The position numbers and the translations under genes are program-made. This document shows positions 6,446 through 14,699 of a stretch of 23,434 nucleotides of DNA, piece by piece. The notes beneath the pieces are model-generated. The model made no database searches. It saw only the letters and a program-made list of their open reading frames with translations, and was not told where the DNA came from. Source of the stretch: SVTX01 sp045653805 (GTDB lineage: Bacteria; Bacillota; Clostridia; Oscillospirales; CAG-272); the NCBI GenBank assembly GCA_045653805.1, contig JAZOMF010000003.1, forward strand, positions 1 through 23,434, given 5' to 3'. How positions within the stretch are numbered: position 1 is the stretch's first letter; the number at the start of each line of letters is the position of its first letter.

Positions 6446-6547
6446 TGCTCGTTCTTAAGGACAGTTTCTGAGAATTAAGAATAACGAGCATTGCGGAGGC
6501 GAAGAAAGATACGAGAACATTTCGGTGTTTCTCGTATTTTTCTTTTT
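6446..6547 (+). terminator. Hairpin plus terminator in the tnpV leader
   Basis: Two consecutive stem-loops. The first pairs 6446-6458 with 6475-6490 (TGCTCGTT..CTTAA arms with a 3-nt bulge). The second pairs ATACGAGAACA (6509-6519) with TGTTTCTCGTAT (6526-6537) and is followed by a T-rich run to 6547. The second has terminator form. It lies about 70 nt before tnpV, so it either closes upstream transcription or acts as an attenuator. Confidence 0.6.
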
Positions 6548-6615
6548 TGCACATTTGCAGATTTTCTGTCTTTATAGTACACTTAAAGCACCAAAGGAAA
6601 GGAAGGTGCAATAAG

Positions 6616-6981
6616 ATGAAAAAGTACATTGAACAGAAAGGAATTACCTATGAACTCAGAGGCGAGCAATATTACCCCTTGCTTGAACTTCCCGAACAGA
6701 AGGCGATCGGCAAGTACGGAAGATTGCACCTCGAATATCTCAAAGAGCATCGCAAAGGGCGTTACACCAATCTTCTCTCGGAAGGAACGCTCAATCAACG
6801 GCTCTATGAGATTGATCTTGAAGCCAAGCAAATGGTAGAAAGTATCATCACCCGGCTTGCTGCCGAAAGAGGTATAGACGAGAAATTGAAAGCTCGCGAT
6901 ATGCTCCGTTGGGTAGCCGAGATGGACAACATCAAGGCAAGCGCGGAAGAGATTGTCTTGCGGGAGGTGGTGTACGTATGA
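6616..6981 (+). CDS. tnpV: Transposon-encoded protein TnpV
   Basis: A 121-aa protein matching TnpV of Tn4451/Tn4453-type mobilizable transposons of Clostridia: YYPLLELPEQ near the start, then IGKYGRLHLEYLKEHRKG, YTNLL, LNQRLYEID and a C-terminal MDNIKASAEEIVLREVVY. Its biochemical role is not established; it is a marker of integrative elements. The start is the ATG at 6616, with AGGAAGG 9 nt upstream. Its last codons overlap the next start (ATGA at 6978-6981), so the two genes are translationally coupled. Confidence 0.85.
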   Translation: MKKYIEQKGITYELRGEQYYPLLELPEQKAIGKYGRLHLEYLKEHRKGRYTNLLSEGTLNQRLYEIDLEAKQMVESIITRLAAERGIDEKLKARDMLRWVAEMDNIKASAEEIVLREVVYV

Positions 6982-7241
6982 GTGTGATAAAAGAGCTATG
7001 GCACGGAAACATCATACCGCAAGAAGATAGCCGAACCAATTCCAAGGAGATGAAAGAACTTCTCGGCTATATGTCAAGGCATCACGAGGACTTGGAGAAA
7101 AGCTTCTCTGACGAACAGAAAGAAGTGTTTGAGAAATTCCACGATTGTTGGAGCGAGTATATGAGCTTGGCGGAGGCAGCCATCTTTGAATATGCTTTCA
7201 AACTCGGTATGCAAATAGCGATTGAAACACTAACCGAATAA
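6978..7241 (+). CDS. DUF6809 family protein
   Basis: An 87-aa acidic helical protein with ELWHGNIIPQED at the start, a central KELLGYMSRHHEDLEKSF and EYAFKLGMQIAIETLTE at the end. This is the pattern of DUF6809, small proteins of unknown function found in clostridial mobile elements, often beside TnpV. It overlaps tnpV by 4 nt and is followed 6 nt later by a strong terminator, so tnpV and this gene form a two-gene operon. Confidence 0.75.
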   Translation: MSVIKELWHGNIIPQEDSRTNSKEMKELLGYMSRHHEDLEKSFSDEQKEVFEKFHDCWSEYMSLAEAAIFEYAFKLGMQIAIETLTE

Positions 7242-7247
7242 GCACTC

Positions 7248-7275
7248 GGCGGCGGGAGAAATCTCGCCGCCTTTT
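7248..7275 (+). terminator. Terminator of the tnpV operon
   Basis: GC-rich stem GGCGGCGGGA / TCTCGCCGCC (7248-7257 with 7262-7271, one G:T pair) with a GAAA loop, followed by TTTT. It separates the tnpV unit from the cargo operon. Confidence 0.85.
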
Positions 7276-7285
7276 CTGTTGGCAA

Positions 7286-7322
7286 ATAAACCGTCATAAA
7301 CCGACGATAAACAATCATAACT
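7286..7322. promoter_or_regulatory. Four helically phased ATAAAC repeats upstream of the operon promoter
   Basis: ATAAAC at 7286-7291, 7296-7301 and 7307-7312, plus ATAACT at 7317-7322. Starts are 10, 11 and 10 bp apart, so all lie on one DNA face, ending 2 bp before the -35 box at 7325. This is a likely operator or activator site; the small HTH protein encoded just downstream is the obvious candidate ligand. Confidence 0.6.
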
Positions 7323-7324
7323 GA

Positions 7325-7353
7325 TTGACAAATTGATGATGTTATAGTATAAT
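7325..7353 (+). promoter_or_regulatory. Consensus promoter of the cargo operon
   Basis: TTGACA (7325-7330), 17-bp spacer, TATAAT (7348-7353). The start point should be near 7360, about 34 nt before the first gene. Such a strong core for a putative defence operon implies repression by a bound factor or constitutive expression. Confidence 0.9.
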
Positions 7354-7393
7354 AGAGTAAATAATTGTATCTTTTTGTCGAAGGAGAATTGAA

Positions 7394-7582
7394 ATGACTA
7401 ACGAAACGGAAAGATGGTATTCACTCAAAGAGATTATGGAGCACCTTGGTGTCAGCAGAGATACCGTGCTCGTATGGATTGCAAAGCGCAATATGCCTGC
7501 TTCAAAGGTTGGACGTCTTTGGAAGTTCAAGGTGTCCGAAGTTGATGCTTGGGTAAAAGCAGGAAACGCAGCTGAGAAATAA
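7394..7582 (+). CDS. Excisionase/MerR-like helix-turn-helix DNA-binding protein
   Basis: A 62-aa protein, almost all one winged HTH of the excisionase/HTH_17 type: WYSLKEIMEHLGVSRDTVLV forms the HTH, and GRLWKFKVSEVDAWV is the wing plus final helix. AAGGAG lies 8 nt before the ATG. It is first in the five-gene operon, 20 nt ahead of the helicase gene. In other accessory loci such proteins are either recombination directionality factors or small regulators. With no integrase adjacent and phased repeats at its own promoter, local autoregulation is the more natural inference. Confidence 0.85.
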   Translation: MTNETERWYSLKEIMEHLGVSRDTVLVWIAKRNMPASKVGRLWKFKVSEVDAWVKAGNAAEK

Positions 7583-7602
7583 TCTTTTGATTGGAGATCG
7601 TT

Positions 7603-10600
7603 ATGCACAATATTGAAGTTGTTGGAAAAATAAATGAATATTTACATACTGCCGCAAAGCTCTTGGAATCTTGGCTTGATAAAATGCTCCCCAAGGTATC
7701 TGAGAATTGGTGGCAGGAATGTGTCATATCTAATTTGAGTTATAATCAGCGGGAGATTGCCGAGAACAATCAATACAGCAATCTTTCGGATTTTGATTTG
7801 GCAGCCCTTCTTAGAATTACGGATAAATCGTGGTATGCTATGCGCAACTTTGCATATCTTCCCACGAAAGACCGTGAGTGCGTAAGAGAAATGCAGAAGG
7901 TCAGAAATCGTTGGGCACATTATAGCAGCGGAATGGCAGATAAGGATACCGTTGTTTATGACATCAATACGCTTCACGCCTTCCTTTCTTGGCTTGAAGC
8001 TCCTTTGCACGTGCTTGATGATGTAGATCGTTTTATGCAAGCGGTACAAGGGTCAAACATCCAAATCGAGTCGGTGCAAGAAAACGAGCCTATTACGGAA
8101 ATCGTTTCGACGTCAACCGTCAACACGGATGACATTGTGGCTATGAGTAAGGTTTATTTGATTGGTAGTCCCGATGTCAAAGGAATGGTATGCTCAGTTA
8201 CTGATCTTGGCGAAATCAAAAAGTACGAAGTTTTCGTAAACGGCGAAACCAAGACCTTTTATTCAGGACAGATTGCATTGATTGAGGAACGCCCAAACTA
8301 TAATTGGGTTGATTTGGCTACTCTGCAAAGTTATTTGACGGCATATCAAATCAACAATCCCTCTGCCGGCAATCTTTATTCTCTGAACGCCGCGAGAATC
8401 GATTTTGTGCCGTATCAGTTCAGACCTGCGCTGAAGCTTATCAAGGCGGACGAACCCCGTATTTTGATTGCGGATAGCGTTGGTGTTGGTAAAACGATTG
8501 AAGCAGGCTTGATTATCAAAGAGTTAGAGGCTCGTAATGAGCTTGAAAACGTACTCATCATTTGCCCCAAGCCGCTTGTAACGGAACGTAAATGGGAAAA
8601 TGAAATGAAGCGTTTTGATGAGGAATTCGTTCCCGTTACGGGACAAGAGCTTCGTCAAATCATTTCGGATACGGATAGGGACGGAGAATGGCCTGTTCGC
8701 TATAACAAGACAATTATTCCTTACTCTATTTTGGATAGCCGAGTTTATCAAGGTGAAGAAGTTAAAAAAGGAAAATCCTACGGATTGTCCGATTTGGATC
8801 CTGCGCCTCACTTCGATTTGGTCATCATCGATGAGGCACATCATATCCGTAACGGCAGTATGGACAAAGAAAAGGCGTTTGCCTACAAGTGTGTTAAGTA
8901 TTTCTGCGAGCACGCAGATGCTGTTGTTATGCTTACTGCTACACCGCTTCAAACGGGTGATAACGACCTCTTTACATTGTTGAACGTATTGCGCCCCGAC
9001 GTTGTAATTGATAAGGATACCTTCGTTACGATGTCTAAACCCAACGAGTACATTTCTCGTTGTTCCCACATTATTCGTGGTGCGGCAGAAGGTTGGCAGC
9101 TTGCGGCATCTGAGGAACTCCAAGGTGTGTTGCAGACTCAGTGGGGTGTAAATGTAATTGCAAAGAACCCCTTATATGCAGAGGTGTTGAAAAAGCTTGC
9201 TGAAGAAAACTTGTCGCGCGAAGATCGCGTAAAGCTAATTTCCGATGTTGAGTCACTTCACGGTTTTGCAACTATGCTCAATCGTACAAGACGTCGTGAT
9301 ATTCAAGATTTCTGTGTCAGAAGAACACATACGATTGCAAGTGATTTTACTCCCGAGCAGGCAGAACTGCATAATGAATTGCTTGCCTTTGAGTATGCCG
9401 CACTTTCAACGCTTCATAACGTATGCTCAGTACCATTTATGATGAGTACCATACGCAGACAAGCGGCAAGCTGTATCTTTGGTCTTGCTCCTTATGTGCG
9501 TGATATTCTTGAAAGACGCTTGGTGCAGCTTGAAGCCGACTCGGAGGACGATGTAGATAATGCAAAGTTGAGCGACTATGATATTTCCACTCTTTCGGCA
9601 ATGGCAAGCCATGTGTTCGAATTGGCAGATTCGCTCCCCGAGGAAGATCCCAAATTCGATAGTGTGCTTGAAATCATCAAGGAAAAGCAAACCGTTGAAA
9701 ATAATAAAATCATTCTGTTTAGCACCTTCCGTCATACGCTTGCATATTTGAAGAAGAAACTGCGTGCCGAAGGATTGCGAGTGGAGCAGATTGACGGTAG
9801 TGTCAAGGACGATGCGCGTTACGAACTTCGCAAGCAGTTTGAACTGCCCAAGGAAGATGAAAATGCCATTGATATTCTGCTCTTTACCGAAGTTGGCTGG
9901 GAAGGTCTTGACTATCAGTTCTGCGATATGATGATCAACTATGACCTTCCTTGGAACCCTATGCGCATTGAGCAAAGAATCGGTAGAATTGACCGTCGTG
10001 GACAAAAGAGCGAGGTCGTAAATATCTACAATGTAATCACGAATAACACCGTTGATGCGGATATTTATGAGCGTTGCCTGCTCCGTATTGGTATTTTTGA
10101 AAAGAGTATCGGTGAATGTGAAGCTATCCTTAGCGAGATCGGTGCGCAGGTCGAAAAGATTGCGGTAAATGCTACGCTTACCGATGAAGAACGCAGAAGT
10201 AAGCTTGAGCAGATGGCTGATAATGAGATCAGACGTGTACAAGAACTTAACAAGCTTGAGGATGAGGAAAAGGAACTGTTTGGCTTTGATCTTTCGGGAT
10301 ACCACACTTCCCAAGAAATTCAAGAAGCAGAAAGCCCTTGGTTGAGCCCGACGGGATTGCAGTATTTGGTTACGCGATACTTGAATGACCGCCTTGGTGT
10401 TGGTAATTACATTTTGGGTGAATCCGAGATCAAAACTCTGCGTTTGAATAAGCTTGCCCGCGAAGCACTCAGAGAAGATTTTAAGAAGCTTTCCACTATT
10501 CGTTCCTCAACTAAGAGAGATTGGGACAACTATTTGAAGGATAAGAATCCCAATCATACGATTACTTTTGACTCAGAAGCCGCAGAAAAGGATAGAAAAG

Positions 10601-11181
10601 CTTTCTTTATTACGGCGGTGCATCCTCTTGTAAGACAAGCCGCGCAGTATTATGCTACCAATCAAACCTCGTATATCAATTTGAGATATAGCTCTGATAG
10701 TCTGCCGGCGGGCACGTATCATTTCTCGGTTTATGCTTGGAATTATATAGGACTCAATCCTTGCTTCAAGATTGTTCCCGTTTGCGAGAACGATGCGGTT
10801 GCGGCAGAGTTGACCGAAATATTGCAAACGGCAGATGAAGCACGCACATTGCCGAGCATCAATGCGAGTGCTTGGAGCAAGCTTGAAGAAAAGCAGATCG
10901 TTGCTTTGTTTGCGGAGCGCAAGAAGCATCAAGAGTCGGTTGGTACAATGGCGAACTATAAGCTTGAAAGCATCCGCAACAACTATATCAATCGCAAGGT
11001 TAGTCTTGAAACACAGATTGACAATGCGGTAGAAATGAACTTGATTCGTATGTACCAATCTATGCTTGACGGCGCAACCGAAGCATACGAGGCAAAGGTA
11101 GCATCTATCAAGAAAAAAGCAGGACAAGCAGATATTCATACATCGTTGATAGCAAACGGTGTTCTGACTATTGAGAGGTAA
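7603..11181 (+). CDS. SNF2-family helicase with N-terminal Swt1-like HEPN domain
   Basis: A 1192-aa multidomain protein. Residues about 1-140 form a helical HEPN domain of Swt1 type with the RNase-type motif RNRWAH (R101, H106; Rx4H). An SH3-like region follows at about 181-230. The SNF2 ATPase has Walker A DSVGVGKT (K297), DEAHH (410-414), LTATP (444-448) and the C-terminal motif VI QRIGRIDRRGQ (791-801), so both RecA lobes are intact. A long C-terminal region (about 820-1192) is helical and unrecognised. The predicted role is an ATP-driven translocase on DNA or RNA carrying an RNase. The ATG at 7603 is preceded by GGAG at 6 nt; the TTG at 7591 lacks one. It resembles DISARM-type SNF2 proteins only in its helicase core. 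The next gene begins 4 nt after its stop. Confidence 0.88.
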   Translation: MHNIEVVGKINEYLHTAAKLLESWLDKMLPKVSENWWQECVISNLSYNQREIAENNQYSNLSDFDLAALLRITDKSWYAMRNFAYLPTKDRECVREMQKVRNRWAHYSSGMADKDTVVYDINTLHAFLSWLEAPLHVLDDVDRFMQAVQGSNIQIESVQENEPITEIVSTSTVNTDDIVAMSKVYLIGSPDVKGMVCSVTDLGEIKKYEVFVNGETKTFYSGQIALIEERPNYNWVDLATLQSYLTAYQINNPSAGNLYSLNAARIDFVPYQFRPALKLIKADEPRILIADSVGVGKTIEAGLIIKELEARNELENVLIICPKPLVTERKWENEMKRFDEEFVPVTGQELRQIISDTDRDGEWPVRYNKTIIPYSILDSRVYQGEEVKKGKSYGLSDLDPAPHFDLVIIDEAHHIRNGSMDKEKAFAYKCVKYFCEHADAVVMLTATPLQTGDNDLFTLLNVLRPDVVIDKDTFVTMSKPNEYISRCSHIIRGAAEGWQLAASEELQGVLQTQWGVNVIAKNPLYAEVLKKLAEENLSREDRVKLISDVESLHGFATMLNRTRRRDIQDFCVRRTHTIASDFTPEQAELHNELLAFEYAALSTLHNVCSVPFMMSTIRRQAASCIFGLAPYVRDILERRLVQLEADSEDDVDNAKLSDYDISTLSAMASHVFELADSLPEEDPKFDSVLEIIKEKQTVENNKIILFSTFRHTLAYLKKKLRAEGLRVEQIDGSVKDDARYELRKQFELPKEDENAIDILLFTEVGWEGLDYQFCDMMINYDLPWNPMRIEQRIGRIDRRGQKSEVVNIYNVITNNTVDADIYERCLLRIGIFEKSIGECEAILSEIGAQVEKIAVNATLTDEERRSKLEQMADNEIRRVQELNKLEDEEKELFGFDLSGYHTSQEIQEAESPWLSPTGLQYLVTRYLNDRLGVGNYILGESEIKTLRLNKLAREALREDFKKLSTIRSSTKRDWDNYLKDKNPNHTITFDSEAAEKDRKAFFITAVHPLVRQAAQYYATNQTSYINLRYSSDSLPAGTYHFSVYAWNYIGLNPCFKIVPVCENDAVAAELTEILQTADEARTLPSINASAWSKLEEKQIVALFAERKKHQESVGTMANYKLESIRNNYINRKVSLETQIDNAVEMNLIRMYQSMLDGATEAYEAKVASIKKKAGQADIHTSLIANGVLTIER

Positions 11182-11185
11182 ACAA

Positions 11186-14100
11186 ATGGGTATTGCAACC
11201 GAAGTTATAAACAAGCAAAATAAACCCGAAATGCTCCGTAGAGCACTTGAACGTATTATTCAGCTATATACCGATAAATCGCACTTTGTATATGAGTTGC
11301 TTCAGAATGCAGAAGATTCCGGGGCAACAAGTATACGTTTTGAGCAGTTTGTTGATCGACTTGAAGTGTATCACAACGGAAAGCCTTTTACGGTACAAAA
11401 CCTAAGCGCACTATGTGATATTGGAAAATCTGATAAGGTCAATAACTTAAATCAAATCGGAGAGTTTGGTGTTGGTTTTAAGTCTGTATTTGGAATATGC
11501 GAAACGGTAAAATTATATAGCAATCCTTCTCATTACAAGGATAATTGCGAAGAATATGTGCCTTTTGCTGTTCAAATTCAAGACTTTACAAATCCCATAG
11601 ACATTGAGCAAATAGAACTACCGCACGATTTTACTACCAAATTCGTCTTTCCTTATGCGGTTAACTTCTCTTTTTCGGGGTTCAAGTCAAAAGCAGAATT
11701 AAATACAGTGTTGTCTAAGAGATTGAAAAACTTGGGCATAACAACACTTTTGTTTATGAAAAATCTTGAACTGATCGAATATAGAATTGTTTGGGAAGGC
11801 AAAGAAGAAGCGGGAGAATACTTGCTCGACAAGAGTACGGTTAATGATCATTGCACTTTGGTATCTGCGCTTGGTTCTTCAAACGAACAAGAAGAAAGCA
11901 TTTCTTATTTGACGTTTTCAAGACCTATTGAAACATCACAAGCTACGAACAGAACTATTGATATTGCCTTCCCGGTTAAATTGGATGAAAAGGGCGGTTA
12001 TGATTTTCAAAAAACCAAGTATCCGTTTATCTCTGTATATTTTCCGACCGAAACAGAAAGCAAGCTTAATTTTATCGTTCAAGGTCCGTATCGAACCACT
12101 CCAAACCGAAGCAGCGTGCCCGCTGATGATGCGGAGAACCTAAGCCTTGCTAAACAAACATTGAAGTTGTATCGAGATTCTCTGTTAGAGCTTCGGGATT
12201 CCGGTAAATTTAATATGAGTTTGCTTCGTATTTTACCGATTCAAGAAGATGTTTTTGAAAGTTATGCTCTTTTTGAAGGCTTTTACGAAGAAACCAAAAC
12301 TATTCTTACAACGAAAAAAATCCTTCCTGCAAAAAATGGTGAATATACTTATGCTGACTTTGCAAAGATTGTCAGAAACCAAAAAATAGCCGAGCTAATT
12401 GATGATGCTTTATTAACAGAGTTGTGCGATGAGGGACAAGAATATAAGTGGTTGCCTACAACTTTGACGGATACGGGTAAGGATAGGGCGCTTTACGAAT
12501 ACATCACTTCAGAATTGGATGTGGGTGTAATTCGTCCCGAAAGTTTGAAAGAATATATAAACAAGAATCCTAAATTCCTTCCACGTAGGAACAATGAGTG
12601 GTTATCACAGTTGTATTCCATATTTGAGTCTATCCCGAACGAATTTAATAAGCGAAACGGCGCTATGCTAACTGCCGAATTTGTTAAAACAAAAAGCGGA
12701 AAATTCGTTGCACCATATAGAAGAAACGATAGTTTTCAATATGTTCCAAATGTTTTTCTCCCCATTCTCAAAACGGGAGTGCGAATTGACGCAAACTTTG
12801 TTGATACGGAATTATATGAAAAGCATACAACATTCTTTGAAGAAGTATTGCATCTACAAAAGCCAAATGAGTTTGATTATTTTATAAAAGACATCAAGCG
12901 TCGCTATCAAAACATTTCCGAAGTTAGCTATGAGCAACACGTTGAGGATATGAAGCTGCTTTTGAAGTATAGAGATCATACGGATTACCAATCCGAGGTC
13001 AATAGATTCATTAGACAAGATTTGTATTTGAGGTTCAAAAAAGATGGCAAGGTGGGATATATCAATCCCGTATTCAATGAAGTATATTTTTCTTCTTTGA
13101 ATGGAATAAACATTGAGGGGTATTTTTCCGAAATTGCCGATGTTTATTATATTGACCGAACATTTTATGAGAAAAATGGTATTGACGAGGATTCGCTGAT
13201 TGCATTAGGTGTTAAGTCACGTATCATAGAAGATGACTCAAAAACAGAGGGCGAATATTATACAGGAAAAGCGGGAAAGCAACCTCATTGGAACACCTAT
13301 GGTACTTTCCGATGGAAATTAACAATCACGCGGTTGATAGATGCTATTCAGTTTATATATCGAAATCCAAATTCTCCGAGCAGTATGATAAAATCTCAAA
13401 CGATTTTCAAAATATTGCAAGCAAATGAATCCGCTTTACAAGGAACGGTTTATATCGGTGGAGCACATCCCAACCTTGATAATGCAGTTTCTGAAGCTGT
13501 TGAGTTGTTACAAAGACCATACTTCTTTATCGGATACCAAAGAACTGATTGGAACAGAAAATGGTTATATTCGAGTGACGGTAGAATTGTGGCTCCTTAT
13601 GAAATAACCCCCGAAGAACTGCACCAAGATATTTACGGTGAAGTTAGAACGGATTCCAAGTTATATGAAATATTAAAATTCAAGGAAGATCCGTTTAAGA
13701 AGTATCAAGAAGATTATGCCAATAGAACCGATGCTCAAAGGCAGTTCGATTTTGAGCAAGAACTAAAAAGAAGATTTGGAATAACCCTTGACGAATTAGA
13801 GGAAAAAGTTGCTCAGCCTATCACTACTACAAATGATGAGCCAATTTTTGAATTCCCAATAGTTCCTGTTCAGAATTGGGATTCACTTAAGCAACACGCC
13901 AAGAGCACACGAAATTCTGCGCCGAGAGTTACGTATGAGGAACGAGTTCGAAGTGTGCGAATCAGTAATCCCGGAACGCAACAAACTTATTGTAAGAATA
14001 TGTATCGCGTTTTGGGAACAACAAAGTGCGCGTGTCAAATGTGTCATAAGCCCAAGGAATATATTGAGGCACACGAAATAACGTTGAAACCCGAATTAGA

Positions 14101-14674
14101 GCTTGATGCACCGTATCTTTGTTTATGCCCCGAATGCGCTTCAAAATACGATTCGATTAGATTTGATGAATCTAAAATCAAGCGGTTTGTTGAGGATATA
14201 TGCGATTTGAATACCGATGATATCGCCGGTGATGAGCCGATCGAAATAGTCATTGATAACGAGCGTATTTGGTTTGCCCACACTCATATTGCTGAAATTC
14301 GCGAATTATATAAATTGGATCGTGAAGAAAAGCAGAAAGTGGAGGCTCCTGCGAGTGCAAAGCCTATCAAACTTCCTACTCAAACGGACGAAGAACCTAA
14401 GGCTAAAGCCGTCTTTGCAGAGCAAGTTGAAAAGGTGATCGAAGCAGATGCCAAAGTAAAAAAATCAGAGCGCATTCCATCAATGTATGAAAAATTGCTC
14501 GGCAAACAAGTTGCCATTAAAACGATTATTGGCAAAAGAACCGAAGGAATTGTCAAAAAGCAAAGTGGTGATACATTGTACGTTGAGGTTGTAAACGGAG
14601 AAAAGAAAGGGCAAGAAATCAAATATTCTCTTTCTGCGTGTATTAGAGGTAAATTGATTGTAGTCTTGGAGTAA
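11186..14674 (+). CDS. Sacsin-like GHKL ATPase with C-terminal HNH-like zinc finger
   Basis: A 1162-aa protein. The N-terminal GHKL/HSP90-type ATPase has the N-box ELLQNAEDSGA (E37, N41), HNGKPF (63-68) and the ATP-lid motif GEFGVGFKSVF (92-102), as in sacsin and related bacterial proteins. The middle 700 residues show no motif I know. Near the C-terminus C950-x2-C953, H963 (EAHEI) and C981-x2-C984 form a treble-clef arrangement like HNH nucleases; the full catalytic histidine pair is not evident, so it may be only a zinc finger. An SH3-like end follows (about 1103-1162). The start is the ATG at 11186 with GAGAGG just upstream, 4 nt after the helicase stop, so the two giants are translationally linked and probably work together. 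Confidence 0.85.
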   Translation: MGIATEVINKQNKPEMLRRALERIIQLYTDKSHFVYELLQNAEDSGATSIRFEQFVDRLEVYHNGKPFTVQNLSALCDIGKSDKVNNLNQIGEFGVGFKSVFGICETVKLYSNPSHYKDNCEEYVPFAVQIQDFTNPIDIEQIELPHDFTTKFVFPYAVNFSFSGFKSKAELNTVLSKRLKNLGITTLLFMKNLELIEYRIVWEGKEEAGEYLLDKSTVNDHCTLVSALGSSNEQEESISYLTFSRPIETSQATNRTIDIAFPVKLDEKGGYDFQKTKYPFISVYFPTETESKLNFIVQGPYRTTPNRSSVPADDAENLSLAKQTLKLYRDSLLELRDSGKFNMSLLRILPIQEDVFESYALFEGFYEETKTILTTKKILPAKNGEYTYADFAKIVRNQKIAELIDDALLTELCDEGQEYKWLPTTLTDTGKDRALYEYITSELDVGVIRPESLKEYINKNPKFLPRRNNEWLSQLYSIFESIPNEFNKRNGAMLTAEFVKTKSGKFVAPYRRNDSFQYVPNVFLPILKTGVRIDANFVDTELYEKHTTFFEEVLHLQKPNEFDYFIKDIKRRYQNISEVSYEQHVEDMKLLLKYRDHTDYQSEVNRFIRQDLYLRFKKDGKVGYINPVFNEVYFSSLNGINIEGYFSEIADVYYIDRTFYEKNGIDEDSLIALGVKSRIIEDDSKTEGEYYTGKAGKQPHWNTYGTFRWKLTITRLIDAIQFIYRNPNSPSSMIKSQTIFKILQANESALQGTVYIGGAHPNLDNAVSEAVELLQRPYFFIGYQRTDWNRKWLYSSDGRIVAPYEITPEELHQDIYGEVRTDSKLYEILKFKEDPFKKYQEDYANRTDAQRQFDFEQELKRRFGITLDELEEKVAQPITTTNDEPIFEFPIVPVQNWDSLKQHAKSTRNSAPRVTYEERVRSVRISNPGTQQTYCKNMYRVLGTTKCACQMCHKPKEYIEAHEITLKPELELDAPYLCLCPECASKYDSIRFDESKIKRFVEDICDLNTDDIAGDEPIEIVIDNERIWFAHTHIAEIRELYKLDREEKQKVEAPASAKPIKLPTQTDEEPKAKAVFAEQVEKVIEADAKVKKSERIPSMYEKLLGKQVAIKTIIGKRTEGIVKKQSGDTLYVEVVNGEKKGQEIKYSLSACIRGKLIVVLE

Positions 14675-14699
14675 TGCCATTAAAGTGAGGTGATCTAAT

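Noticed and set aside
9427..10323. 298-aa minus-strand frame within the SNF2 gene
   Set aside because: It overlaps the conserved helicase motif VI on the other strand, has no RBS and no recognisable domain; an antisense shadow.
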